35,822 bases of DNA, from positions 1 to 35,822 of the forward strand of contig JAGVQM010000028.1 in the NCBI GenBank assembly GCA_020051695.1. The letters are read 5' to 3'. The position numbers and the translations under genes were made by a program. Below are positions 17,568-26,643 of this stretch, piece after piece. A model generated the notes under the pieces. The model did no database searches and was not told where the DNA came from. It was given only the letters and a program-made list of their open reading frames with translations. How positions within the stretch are numbered: the first letter of the stretch is position 1; every line of letters starts with the position of its first letter. The stretch is from Candidatus Zixiibacteriota bacterium. GTDB lineage: Bacteria; Zixibacteria; MSB-5A5; WJJR01; JAJRUJ01.

Positions 17568-19724
17568 ATGATAACTGCCGAAGATGTCCTTTCGTTTTTT
17601 TCCGGCCCCCGGGGCCGGCCATGCAAGCGGCGCGAACTTGCCCGTGAACTCGGTGTCGATAATCGGGAGTACACTGCATTTCGCGGAGTGATCCGTGAAC
17701 TGATTAAGTCCGGCCGCGTGGTTAAACTCAAGCGCGGCCGGCTGGCCCCGCCCGATCCGTTGAACCTCGTAGTCGGCACCGTTTCACTCAAACCGCAGGG
17801 CTTTGCGTTTGTCCATGTGGAAGACCGGCCGGACCTGCCCGAAGTGTTTGTCAAAGCCCGCCGAACAACCACCGCGTTGGACGGCGACCGGGTGATGGTC
17901 CGGTTGTTGCCCCTGGCGGATGGTCCTACCCCTGAAGGCGAAATCATCCGCGTGATCGAACGGGCGGACAAGCCGCTGCCGGGCATCTTCGGCAAAACGA
18001 AATTCATATCCTATGTCCGGCCCACGCCGCCGTCGCCGATTACCGAGATTTATATCTATCCCGACCGCACCAAAAAAGCCAGACCGGGACAGCAGGTCCT
18101 GGTGCGCATCGATGAGTGGCCGGCGGCCGATCTCACGCCGGAAGGGCATGTCACCAAAGTCCTCGGTTTCCCCGATGAGCCGGGTGTGGATATCCAGCGC
18201 GTGATTCACGAACATAACCTGCCGCTCAACTTCCCCCGGCGGGTATTGGCTGAAGTCCGCACCTTGCCCGCCGAGATTACCGCCGGCGAATTGGAAGGCC
18301 GCCGGGATTTCCGCGAGACGATCACGTTCACCATTGACCCGGAGGACGCGAAGGATTTTGATGATGCCGTCTCGCTGGAGGAAACACTGGATGGCTGGCG
18401 GATCGGCGTGCATATTGCCGATGTCGCACACTATGTCCGGCCGGAAACTGCGCTGGACCGTGATGCCTATGAGCGGGGGACCAGTGTCTATCTGGTTGAT
18501 CGTGTCGTGCCGATGTTGCCGACACGGTTATCCAATGATCTGTGCAGCTTGAAACCGAAGGTCGACCGGTTGACCATGAGTTGTCTGGCCGAGATCACCA
18601 GGGACGGGGAAGTCCGAAATTTTGAATTATTCAACTCGGTGATCCATTCCCGCGCACGGCTGAACTACAAGCAGGTCATGCAGTTTTTTGTGACGGGGGA
18701 ACCCGGTCGCATACCGGCCGCTGTTGCCGATAAGCTGACAATCATGCGCCGGGCCGCCGGTGCGCTGCGTGACCGCCGGTTCAAGTTGGGGAGTCTGAAC
18801 CTGGAACTGCCCGAGGTGAAAGTGATCCTCGACCCACAGGGCGTGCCGGTCAGGATCGAACAGGAGACCGGCGATGAATCTCATTGGGTCATCGAGGATT
18901 TGATGCTGATGGCCAACCAATGTGTGGCCGCCTATTTCCTGCGCAAAACCGCGCCGCTGTTGTATCGCATTCACGCCGCGCCCGAGCGGGAAAAGATCGA
19001 GGAATTTGCCGGTTTCGTGCAGCAACTCGGCTATCGTTTTTCGCCTAAGGGCGGCCTGACCACCAGAAAGCTCGGCCGCTTGCTGGACCAGTTTGCCGCC
19101 GACCCGCGCCGCCATATGATCTACATGCTGTTGCTGCGATCGCTGAAAAAAGCGGAGTACGCGCCGGATAATGTCGGGCATTTCGGCCTGGGGTTCAGCC
19201 ATTATTGCCATTTCACCTCCCCGATCCGCCGGTATCCCGATTTATGGGTCCACCGCCATTTGAAGCTGCTGCTGGCCGGTCAATTGAGCGTGACGCAGAA
19301 AAAGCGCGCCCATGGCGATCTGCCCGCGATTGGCCGCTGGACTTCCGAGCGCGAGCGCGCGGCCATGGAAGCTGAGCGTGAATCGGTCCGGATCAAGCAA
19401 ATGCAATACCTCGGCAATCATCTCGGAGACGAGTACCAGGGTGTCATCTCCGGTTTCCTCGATTTCGGTTTTTTTGTGACGCTGGATGATGTCTGGCTGG
19501 ACGGGCTGGTGCGATTTTCGGGAATTGACGACGATTACTATGCGTACAACCCGGAACGTTTTAAAGTGACAGGCCGGCGCCGGAACCGTACTTTCTCTTT
19601 GGGTGATCAAGTGCGGGTGCGGGTGATCAAAGTCGATATGGAGCGGCGGCAGGTCGACCTGATCATGGCTGACGCCCCGCTGGAACAGTCAACCCGGCGC
19701 CGCTGGAGCAGGCAGGGACGATAG
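17568..19724 (+). CDS. rnr: Ribonuclease R
   Basis: A 718-residue processive 3'-5' exoribonuclease of the RNase II/R family that degrades structured RNA. An N-terminal winged-helix (about 1-70) precedes cold-shock domains (about 70-240). The RNB catalytic domain contains DPEDAKDFDDAVSL with the metal-binding aspartates, then DRVVPMLPTRLSNDLCSL and HYCHFTSPIRRYPDL. A C-terminal S1 domain (about 625-705: GVISGFLDFGFFVTLDD ... VIKVDMERRQVDLIM) and a short basic tail follow. The tail is shorter than the Lys-rich tail of E. coli RNase R. GTGGAAACCAG precedes the ATG. A sigma-54-type regulator starts 16 bases after its stop. Confidence 0.95.
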   Translation: MITAEDVLSFFSGPRGRPCKRRELARELGVDNREYTAFRGVIRELIKSGRVVKLKRGRLAPPDPLNLVVGTVSLKPQGFAFVHVEDRPDLPEVFVKARRTTTALDGDRVMVRLLPLADGPTPEGEIIRVIERADKPLPGIFGKTKFISYVRPTPPSPITEIYIYPDRTKKARPGQQVLVRIDEWPAADLTPEGHVTKVLGFPDEPGVDIQRVIHEHNLPLNFPRRVLAEVRTLPAEITAGELEGRRDFRETITFTIDPEDAKDFDDAVSLEETLDGWRIGVHIADVAHYVRPETALDRDAYERGTSVYLVDRVVPMLPTRLSNDLCSLKPKVDRLTMSCLAEITRDGEVRNFELFNSVIHSRARLNYKQVMQFFVTGEPGRIPAAVADKLTIMRRAAGALRDRRFKLGSLNLELPEVKVILDPQGVPVRIEQETGDESHWVIEDLMLMANQCVAAYFLRKTAPLLYRIHAAPEREKIEEFAGFVQQLGYRFSPKGGLTTRKLGRLLDQFAADPRRHMIYMLLLRSLKKAEYAPDNVGHFGLGFSHYCHFTSPIRRYPDLWVHRHLKLLLAGQLSVTQKKRAHGDLPAIGRWTSERERAAMEAERESVRIKQMQYLGNHLGDEYQGVISGFLDFGFFVTLDDVWLDGLVRFSGIDDDYYAYNPERFKVTGRRRNRTFSLGDQVRVRVIKVDMERRQVDLIMADAPLEQSTRRRWSRQGR

Positions 19725-19740
19725 AGCGGATAAACCGAAG

Positions 19741-21207
19741 ATGGCAGCACAGGCGGGACTTTTCTTTCTGGTCATCAGCGCCGATGACTCCCTTGCCGCA
19801 CGGCTGGGCCAGGCGGCCCAAAACCGGCAGCCGGAGATCCTTCGCCTGGACGGCTATGTCAGCGCGTTCCGGCTGCTGGAGCAACGTGCTGTCGATTATA
19901 CTTTCGCCGATTGCCGCGGCGCCGAAGTCTCCCTTCGCGAACTGCTCACTCGTTTGAATTACCGCTGTCCTTCCGCCGAGCTGGTCGCGGTGGCCGATGC
20001 CGGCTCACTGGGCGAACGGCTTACTCCCTATGATTTCGGCTGCAGCGCGGTCCTCGCGCCGGATGTCGGCGCGGCCGAGCTTCGCCGTTTGATCGAAAGC
20101 ACACAACGCGGCCGGGTCGAGGTCGCCCGCTGCGGCTGGGTGGGCAAATCACCGGCGGTGCGCTCGCTGTCCTCGTTGGTTTTGACTGCCGCACCGACTG
20201 CGGCAACGGTGTTGTTTATCGGTGAAAGCGGCACCGGCAAGGAACTGGCCGCGCGCGCCATTCACGACAATTCCCCGCGAAAAGACAAACCGTTCATCGC
20301 CGTGAATTGTTCGGCCCTGGCCGAGGGTGTGCTGGAAAGCGAACTGTTCGGCCACGAGAAAGGCGCGTTCACTCATGCTTTCGCGCAAAAGCAGGGGGTG
20401 TTCGAGGCGGCGCACGGCGGCACGATCTTCCTTGATGAAATCGGCGATATGCCCCTGCCCCTGCAGGCCAAGCTCCTGCGCGTGCTGGAGGAACGCCAGG
20501 TCCGGCGCGTGGGGGGGACCGTCACCCTCGATGTTGATATCCGTGTTGTCGCCGCGACCAACCATGATTTGAGTGTGGCGGCCGAGGAAGGCCGGTTCCG
20601 CCGCGATTTATTTTATCGCCTGTCGGTGATTCGTCTGGAAATGCCCCGATTATTCGACCGGCTGCATGATATCCCGCTGCTGGCGCAGAGTTTCCTTGCG
20701 GCGGCAGGCAATGACGGGAAATTCGCTTTCGATGATGAGGCCTACGACCGGATGCTGGCCTATCACTGGCCGGGGAATATCCGGGAGTTGAAGAATTTTG
20801 TCGAGCGGTTGTCGGTGTTGGTACCCGGCAAGGGGATTACTGCCGGAATCGTGCGCGAATTTCTGGAGGAGCAACACAGCACTGTCCGCAACCTTCCGGT
20901 GATTACCGGCCGCACCCCGGAGACCGCCCGCCACGATTTGATCCTCGCCGCGTTGGCCGAATTGAAACGCGATCTCAATGAAATTAAGCAGGCCGTCGGC
21001 GCGGGCAGCCGCCTTCAACCCCGCTTTGCCGAGCGCGAAGCGGTGGAAGTCACCTCGGACGACAAGCCCTCCAATCTCACGCATCTTGAAATCGAGGCGA
21101 TCAAAGACGCCCTTAAACAAGTGAACGGCAACCGGCGTCAAGCCGCTAAACTCCTCGGCATCGGCGAACGGACCTTATATCGCAAGATCAGGCAGTATGG
21201 GCTATAG
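19741..21207 (+). CDS. Sigma-54-type AAA+ transcriptional regulator with atypical receiver and GAFTHA loop
   Basis: A 488-residue NtrC-family regulator. The N-terminal ~125 residues resemble a receiver fold (ISADDSLAARL, YTFADCRG), but the usual switch Lys is absent (LAPDVGAAEL), so phosphorylation is doubtful. The AAA+ domain (about 130-370) has Walker A GESGTGKE, Walker B GGTIFLDEIGDM and arginine-finger FRRDLFYRLSV. The sigma-54-contacting loop reads GAFTHA at residues 208-213 instead of GAFTGA, with His at 212. The C-terminus is a Fis-type helix-turn-helix (NRRQAAKLLGIGERTLYRKI). It follows rnr by 16 bases, probably on the same transcript. Targets are unknown; no cognate kinase gene is adjacent. 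Confidence 0.9.
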   Translation: MAAQAGLFFLVISADDSLAARLGQAAQNRQPEILRLDGYVSAFRLLEQRAVDYTFADCRGAEVSLRELLTRLNYRCPSAELVAVADAGSLGERLTPYDFGCSAVLAPDVGAAELRRLIESTQRGRVEVARCGWVGKSPAVRSLSSLVLTAAPTAATVLFIGESGTGKELAARAIHDNSPRKDKPFIAVNCSALAEGVLESELFGHEKGAFTHAFAQKQGVFEAAHGGTIFLDEIGDMPLPLQAKLLRVLEERQVRRVGGTVTLDVDIRVVAATNHDLSVAAEEGRFRRDLFYRLSVIRLEMPRLFDRLHDIPLLAQSFLAAAGNDGKFAFDDEAYDRMLAYHWPGNIRELKNFVERLSVLVPGKGITAGIVREFLEEQHSTVRNLPVITGRTPETARHDLILAALAELKRDLNEIKQAVGAGSRLQPRFAEREAVEVTSDDKPSNLTHLEIEAIKDALKQVNGNRRQAAKLLGIGERTLYRKIRQYGL

Positions 21208-21256
21208 GTGATGCTTAAATTACCGACCAAGAACTGTAAGCTTCTTATGGCAGATA

Positions 21257-22918
21257 ATGAAGATGGAAATCATTTATGAGTTTTTAAAGGGTCTAGTTAG
21301 TCAGCAGTGGCATTATATCTTTCTTGTTCTAATTATCATATTATTTGGTTTTGTCCGCAAGAAAAAGGAACTTCTAAAAATATTCAAAGACAGGTGGTTT
21401 TGGATTCCTAGTATTATATGTCTGCTACTTTTCGGCGTCTTTCAAGTCATTCATCTGTTTCCACCACAAATGCCTAAAGACAAACTCGTCGTAGCCATTG
21501 CGCGTTTTACCCCGATAAGTGAGGGGGCTGAAGACGAGGCGGCCAACATTACTCACCGCATAGACCAAGGATTGCAACAAAAAATGAGGGATGGGGCGCC
21601 ACTAAACGTCCTACCCCTCTCCAGTAAAGTCGATTACGGCGGAGATGAGCAGATCAGGCGGCAAAAAGCGATCGATCTTTGTCGGGATCAAGCTAATATC
21701 ATATTATGGGGTGATGTCCGATTGGATGAAGGAGAATCTTATATACTACCTCGGCTTACAGTGGTGAAAGAAATGCAAAACGTTGATATTGAGGAAAAAG
21801 AACTCGACCCATTTGTGACCACTGAGCCGAAGCACTTGGAATTTAAAGAGCGATTATCGGAAAATATCGCTGATATTGTCCTATTAGTGCATGGGCTGGC
21901 ATATTTTAACGCAAATATGTGGGATCGTTCTCTGGAAATCCTCCGCCATTCTAACCTATCTGAGTCGAATTTTTATAAGGGACGATGCTACTTTGAGCGA
22001 GCGATGCAAATAGAACCCCCGGTACCGCTTTTAGATTCTGCGATAATGCAATATGACAAGATTTTAAATGATTCTGCGCGATCAGCAAATAGTTTTTTTG
22101 TGTCATCCTCATTTAATCGGGCGATTGCACTGGCTCAAAAAGCGGCCAATTCAACAGATTCCATATCTTTAGCTTGCCTGATCGAATCGGCCAATACATG
22201 GAAATCGGGTTTAAATGCTTTCTCTGAATCAAAATACCCGCATGAATGGGCCGTAATTAACGCCAATCTTGGAAGTGCCTTGTTTGAGCTGGCCTTACGT
22301 TCTTCTGAATTTACCCGCGTGCAATATCTTTTTGGCGCAAGAGAGTCCTATTCCGACGCGCTACGCTTTTTTACCAAGTCCAACTGGCCTCTTGAGTGGG
22401 CCAGACTCCATAGAGGGATTGGCAATGCATCAGCTCTTTATGGTGCGACGTTTTTCTTTGGAAATTGTACTGAGTCCAATGAGGAGGCTCTAGATCATTA
22501 TGATTCAGTGTTGACCGTCTACAGCAGAGGCCATATGCCATGGGAATGGGCCACGACACAATTCTATATCGGAAAATCTTATCATTTGATGAATAACTGC
22601 ACTTTTGGTGAGGACGCGGCGCATTATCTGCCGCTGGCCCTCGAACACCTTCAAGACGCCCTAACAATTTGCACACGCGAGAGATATCGATCCGATTGGG
22701 CAATGATACATACTGAGTTAATCTTCGTCTACTTTCAAATTGCTGAACGTGATTCTGGTCAGTCTAGAAAAGAATATTTTAATTTGGCGGAAGAAAGTGC
22801 AAACTGTGCTCTTTCATATTATGATTCAACAAAATACCCTAAAGACTTTGAAATAATTAATGATATGAAATCGAGTATTGTCCACTTGAGGGATTCTTTG
22901 GCTAATACGACACCTTGA
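21257..22918 (+). CDS. Membrane-anchored TPR protein with FlgO/TolB-like domain, AT-rich
   Basis: A 553-residue protein of unknown function. Two hydrophobic helices (about 18-34 and 48-66) flank a basic loop. About 75-185 resembles the FlgO/TolB-N-type fold often found before TPRs (KLVVAIARFTPIS ... ANIILWGDVRLDEGESY). About 200-540 holds repeats with a P-x-x-W-A core: YPHEWAVINANLGSAL, WPLEWARLHRGIGNA, MPWEWATTQFYIGKS, YRSDWAMIHTELI. This is the TPR variant common in cyanobacteria and NACHT-type proteins. Codon and base composition is clearly more AT-rich than both neighbours, suggesting acquisition. The ribosome site is weak. It may be a scaffold for protein contacts; partners are not visible. 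Confidence 0.75.
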   Translation: MKMEIIYEFLKGLVSQQWHYIFLVLIIILFGFVRKKKELLKIFKDRWFWIPSIICLLLFGVFQVIHLFPPQMPKDKLVVAIARFTPISEGAEDEAANITHRIDQGLQQKMRDGAPLNVLPLSSKVDYGGDEQIRRQKAIDLCRDQANIILWGDVRLDEGESYILPRLTVVKEMQNVDIEEKELDPFVTTEPKHLEFKERLSENIADIVLLVHGLAYFNANMWDRSLEILRHSNLSESNFYKGRCYFERAMQIEPPVPLLDSAIMQYDKILNDSARSANSFFVSSSFNRAIALAQKAANSTDSISLACLIESANTWKSGLNAFSESKYPHEWAVINANLGSALFELALRSSEFTRVQYLFGARESYSDALRFFTKSNWPLEWARLHRGIGNASALYGATFFFGNCTESNEEALDHYDSVLTVYSRGHMPWEWATTQFYIGKSYHLMNNCTFGEDAAHYLPLALEHLQDALTICTRERYRSDWAMIHTELIFVYFQIAERDSGQSRKEYFNLAEESANCALSYYDSTKYPKDFEIINDMKSSIVHLRDSLANTTP

Positions 22919-22920
22919 TT

Positions 22921-22950
22921 TTGATTCGAAATTGTAACTTAACGTAAAAT
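22921..22950 (+). promoter_or_regulatory. Candidate promoter for the Ppx/GppA gene
   Basis: TTGATT (22921-22926) and TAAAAT (22945-22950) are 18 bases apart, about 25 bases before the TTG start, in the AT-rich spacer after the TPR gene. Confidence 0.4.
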
Positions 22951-22973
22951 ATTGATATGAATGAGGTATTGGA

Positions 22974-23909
22974 TTGACCCCCCTCGCCGTCATCGATATC
23001 GGCACCAACTCCGCCCTCCTGCTCGTGGCCCAACGCCAGGGGAAAGATTTTATTTCGCTCCATGAGGAATCCCAAACCCCTCGCCTCGGCGCGGGTCTGG
23101 CTAAGACCGAACGAATCGCCCCGGTTTCGGCAGAGCGATTAATTTGCACCCTCACTCACTACCGGAAAATCAGCGAATTATTGGGGGCGGCAAAACTCAT
23201 CGCCGTCGGCACCCGTGTCTTTCGCGCAGCAAAAAACGCCCGGCAAGTCATCGATAAAGTCACCCGGCAAACCGGTATCCGGATTCGGGTCCTCTCGGCA
23301 AAACAAGAGGCGGCCTATGCGCTCGGCGGCGCGTTAACCGGCTTCCTTCATATTCGCAAAGGCGTACTAGTGGATATCGGCGGCGGTTCGACCGAATTTG
23401 TCTTGTTCAAACAACGAAAAATCGTCCACTCGCTGAGTATCCCCATTGGCGCGGTTGTGCTGGCCGAAACCGGGTTGCGGCGCTTCCGGCATATCTCCGA
23501 TCGGCGGATTGAACAGGTCCAAAACGACATCCACCGTCATTTTTCCCGTTTACCCCGGGAATATTACGGGCAGTCCGGGGGTGTTATCGCGGTCGGGGGG
23601 ACCGCCACGACTTTGGCGGCCCTGAACGCAGAATTGACAAAATATAACCCTGAGCGGGTCCACGGGGCTGAGTTGACCGACAAGGGGATCGAGCGATATG
23701 TACAGCGGTTTCGGGCGGGGACAATCGCGGACATCCGGCGCTCGATCCCGTTCGACCCGGCGCGGGCGCGGGTATTGCCTGCTGGAACTTTTATCTTGGC
23801 CGAGGTGTGTAAACACCTTGATATAAAACGCCTTCGGGTATCGCACCGGGGGCTGCGGTGGGGGATAGCCCAGGAACAGTTCACCAGCCGTCGGAAAGGC
23901 CGCGATTGA
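22974..23909 (+). CDS. Ppx/GppA-family phosphatase
   Basis: A 311-residue cytosolic member of the actin/Hsp70-like Ppx/GppA family, which hydrolyses polyphosphate or pppGpp. Visible are AVIDIGTNSALLLV (phosphate 1), LSAKQEAAYALGGA with the catalytic Glu, VDIGGGSTEFVLF (phosphate 2) and IAVGGTATTLAAL. It covers the two core domains only and lacks the C-terminal helical and HD-like domains of the E. coli enzymes (about 500 residues), as is usual for the short class. The start is TTG, with GAGG 8 bases upstream. GC-rich again, unlike the preceding gene. Polyphosphate versus pppGpp cannot be told from sequence. Confidence 0.9.
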   Translation: MTPLAVIDIGTNSALLLVAQRQGKDFISLHEESQTPRLGAGLAKTERIAPVSAERLICTLTHYRKISELLGAAKLIAVGTRVFRAAKNARQVIDKVTRQTGIRIRVLSAKQEAAYALGGALTGFLHIRKGVLVDIGGGSTEFVLFKQRKIVHSLSIPIGAVVLAETGLRRFRHISDRRIEQVQNDIHRHFSRLPREYYGQSGGVIAVGGTATTLAALNAELTKYNPERVHGAELTDKGIERYVQRFRAGTIADIRRSIPFDPARARVLPAGTFILAEVCKHLDIKRLRVSHRGLRWGIAQEQFTSRRKGRD

Positions 23910-24081
23910 TTTGTACTTGATTTTGGCGGGATGAGTTTATTCCTTCCCCGGTTGCGGTTTAACACGGTCCGGGCCGCGACCGGCCGCCGGTTCAAGCAGT
24001 CAGCCGTTTCGGCGCCGCAAAGGAGACCATATCGACCGATAGCCAAAGTGAAGCGTAAACCGTTAACCGAGACGGGAGTAT

Positions 24082-26601
24082 ATGTCAAACAACAGATTGA
24101 CGTTTAGCCGGCCGGCCCCGCTCCTAAGCAGGGTGGCTGTTTTTTTATTGTTGGGGCTGACCCTGATCCTGGTGCAGGCCCCCCCGGCCCTTGGCTGGTT
24201 TCATCACACTCTCGAAACCCCGGACTCCATTCTGGGCTCCAACACCATCGTGGATATCAAATACGACGGCGCCTATGTCTGGCTGGCCACCGGCAAAGGG
24301 CTTACCAGGGCCACACTGGACGGTTCGGAATTCATCAATTTCGGTGAGGACATCATTAATGCCGGCGAAATTTCGGCCATTGCTGTAGCGCCGGGCAAAG
24401 TCTGGACCAGTCCCAGTTTTTCGGAGGTCCGCTCCAACCAGTTGGTGCCGTTCGGCGCGGGTTTCAATTATACCACCGATGACGGGCTGACCTGGGGGAC
24501 CTCCACGCCGTCACAAGCAAGCGGCGGGGGGAAAATCTGCTATGACCTGGCTTTCCTGAATGCCAACAACTCGATCTGGGCGGCCTGTTTTTACGGCGGG
24601 TTGATCCGTTCGCTGAATAATGGCCAGACGTGGGAAAACGTATTCCCTTCGACGACCGCCGCCAATGATTTTATCAATGAAACATATACTGATCTGAATA
24701 ACCGTTTTTTCTCGGTGGTGACTGATGAGACCAATCCGGATTCGCTGATCATCTGGGCCGGTTCGGCCGGAGGGATCAAGGAATTCATTTTCCTCGACGC
24801 CTCCCTCAAACTCACCGGGTCATACGCCAACGATCTGTTCCTGGCCGGTGACACGATCTGGCTGGCTTCCGAAACCGGAGCATCGTTTACCATTGATGGG
24901 GGGAATATCTGGCGCACGTTTGCCGTGGCGGACGGTTTCCCGACCACGTACGTTTCCACAGTGTCTGCCGATGCCGCAGGGGTCTGGGCGGGAGCCGGCT
25001 CTTTCATTGATACTACCGGCGCCGGGATTATGCATTCACCCGACGGCGGCCGGACTTGGGAGTTGTCCGAACCGGCGGAGGCTGTCGGTCCCGGCCGGCT
25101 GGTCGGCGATTTCGCATCGGTCAACGGCGCAACGTATGCCGCCTGTTCCGAGGGCGGCTTGATCTATACGATTGATGGCGGGGTTACCTGGGAACAGGTG
25201 CAACCGGCCGCGGCCGACGCCGGCGCCTATTATTCCCTGGCCACCCTAAATATCACCGCTGATACTACATTAATGTGGGCTGGCACTGATGACGATTTAT
25301 ACGAGTTCGTGTTCACCAGTTCGGTGGTCCCGGACACGATGATCAAACGGCCGGTGATTATCGCCTCTGACGGCGATACGACCGACTTGTCGCCCGCAGT
25401 CCGGGTCGTGCGCCTCCAGCCGCTGCCCAGCGGAAATACGGTCTTGTGGACGCTGCATCAATCGACCGGCGGTAACGACCTTGACGGGTTCGCGTATTCT
25501 GACGACCGCGGCCGGAACTGGCAGCGGATCATCGGTTCATTCAAACCGTTTGATATCGGATTTGCCGATTCGGTGTTTTATCTCGGCACCGAGAACGGCG
25601 TGGTTAAAAGCCATGTGCGTGAACCGGCGGTTTTCCAGGTCTGGTTGGACAATCTGCATGATGTTTTGGGTGGAGACGATGACACCGCCGATGTGCGTTC
25701 GGTCCTGGTCTCCGGCAGTTCGCTATGGGTCGGCAGTGATGTCGGTATTGCCGTATCGTCCGACTCGGGGACGACCTGGTCGAAAATCGTCTCCAATCCC
25801 AACGATGAAATCCCGGACGATACGTTGCATAGTTATTACGGCAGCACCACAAGACCGCTGATGGGTAATTTTGTGACCGCGCTGGGACTATCGAACCACC
25901 CTGGCGGCAAACGCATCTGGGCCGCTATCCAGCAGACTAGTTCGTACCAGACCAGCGGTATCGCCCGGAGCGCCGACAACGGTACCACATGGGATACTGT
26001 GGTCGCGAACATATTTGCCTGGAATTTCGCCTTTGACGGGCCGTGGGCCTATGCGGCGACCTCGCAGGGGCTGCTGGTTTCGGCCGATTACGGCGCAACG
26101 TGGGACACGGTTACGGCTTTTGTGGATGACCAAAGCGGCGAGATGATTGAGGAAAACACCGAAATCTATGCCGTCCTGGCCGTGGGCGCGACCTTATGGG
26201 TCGGCACTGAAAACGGTCTGGCCCTCAGTTTCGACCGGGGAGAGACCTGGCGGGTTATCCGCCGGTTTGAATCACTGGCCGGCGCCGAAGCGGCCAAGCC
26301 CTACGCCACGCCGGTCCCCTTTTCACCGTCGGACGCCATCACGCCGGGGAAACTTTATTTCCATTTTGTCCCACCGGTGGAGGGAACGGCCAAAATCACC
26401 ATCCTGGATTTTTCGAACCGCGTGGTGACCGTCATCGAACCGGATACGCCGTTGCAGGCCGGCGTGCAGACCGACCACACGCATTACTGGGACGGCAAAC
26501 ATACCGACACCGATGAGAGTGTCGCGGTGGGAACGTATTTCTTCGTTATTGAGTTCAGCGACGGTTCGACGCAGTGGGGCAAGCTGGTCATTCTCCCGTG
26601 A
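24082..26601 (+). CDS. Secreted Asp-box beta-propeller protein with FlgD/type IX-like C-terminal domain
   Basis: An 839-residue exported protein. The signal peptide (about 1-37) has a hydrophobic core VAVFLLLGLTLILV. The body carries about ten BNR/Asp-box-like motifs (SxDxGxTW type), including SLNNGQTW, SPDGGRTW, TIDGGVTW, SSDSGTTW, SADNGTTW, SADYGATW and SFDRGETW. These predict one or two beta-propellers like sialidase or Ycf48 folds. No sialidase catalytic set was recognised. About 755-839 is an Ig-like domain of the FlgD/T9SS-sorting type, ending in WDGKHTDTDESVAVGTYFFV and KLVILP. GGGAG precedes the ATG. Two PorV-like genes follow directly, so secretion through a type IX-like route is plausible but inferred. 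Confidence 0.85.
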   Translation: MSNNRLTFSRPAPLLSRVAVFLLLGLTLILVQAPPALGWFHHTLETPDSILGSNTIVDIKYDGAYVWLATGKGLTRATLDGSEFINFGEDIINAGEISAIAVAPGKVWTSPSFSEVRSNQLVPFGAGFNYTTDDGLTWGTSTPSQASGGGKICYDLAFLNANNSIWAACFYGGLIRSLNNGQTWENVFPSTTAANDFINETYTDLNNRFFSVVTDETNPDSLIIWAGSAGGIKEFIFLDASLKLTGSYANDLFLAGDTIWLASETGASFTIDGGNIWRTFAVADGFPTTYVSTVSADAAGVWAGAGSFIDTTGAGIMHSPDGGRTWELSEPAEAVGPGRLVGDFASVNGATYAACSEGGLIYTIDGGVTWEQVQPAAADAGAYYSLATLNITADTTLMWAGTDDDLYEFVFTSSVVPDTMIKRPVIIASDGDTTDLSPAVRVVRLQPLPSGNTVLWTLHQSTGGNDLDGFAYSDDRGRNWQRIIGSFKPFDIGFADSVFYLGTENGVVKSHVREPAVFQVWLDNLHDVLGGDDDTADVRSVLVSGSSLWVGSDVGIAVSSDSGTTWSKIVSNPNDEIPDDTLHSYYGSTTRPLMGNFVTALGLSNHPGGKRIWAAIQQTSSYQTSGIARSADNGTTWDTVVANIFAWNFAFDGPWAYAATSQGLLVSADYGATWDTVTAFVDDQSGEMIEENTEIYAVLAVGATLWVGTENGLALSFDRGETWRVIRRFESLAGAEAAKPYATPVPFSPSDAITPGKLYFHFVPPVEGTAKITILDFSNRVVTVIEPDTPLQAGVQTDHTHYWDGKHTDTDESVAVGTYFFVIEFSDGSTQWGKLVILP

Positions 26602-26643
26602 CCGACGATAACCGGATAACCATAGCAACCAACAGGTGAACGC

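Noticed and set aside
16462-17679. A 405-codon open frame on the minus strand
   Set aside because: It is antisense to mreB and the start of rnr, and its product is low-complexity and His/Asp-rich.
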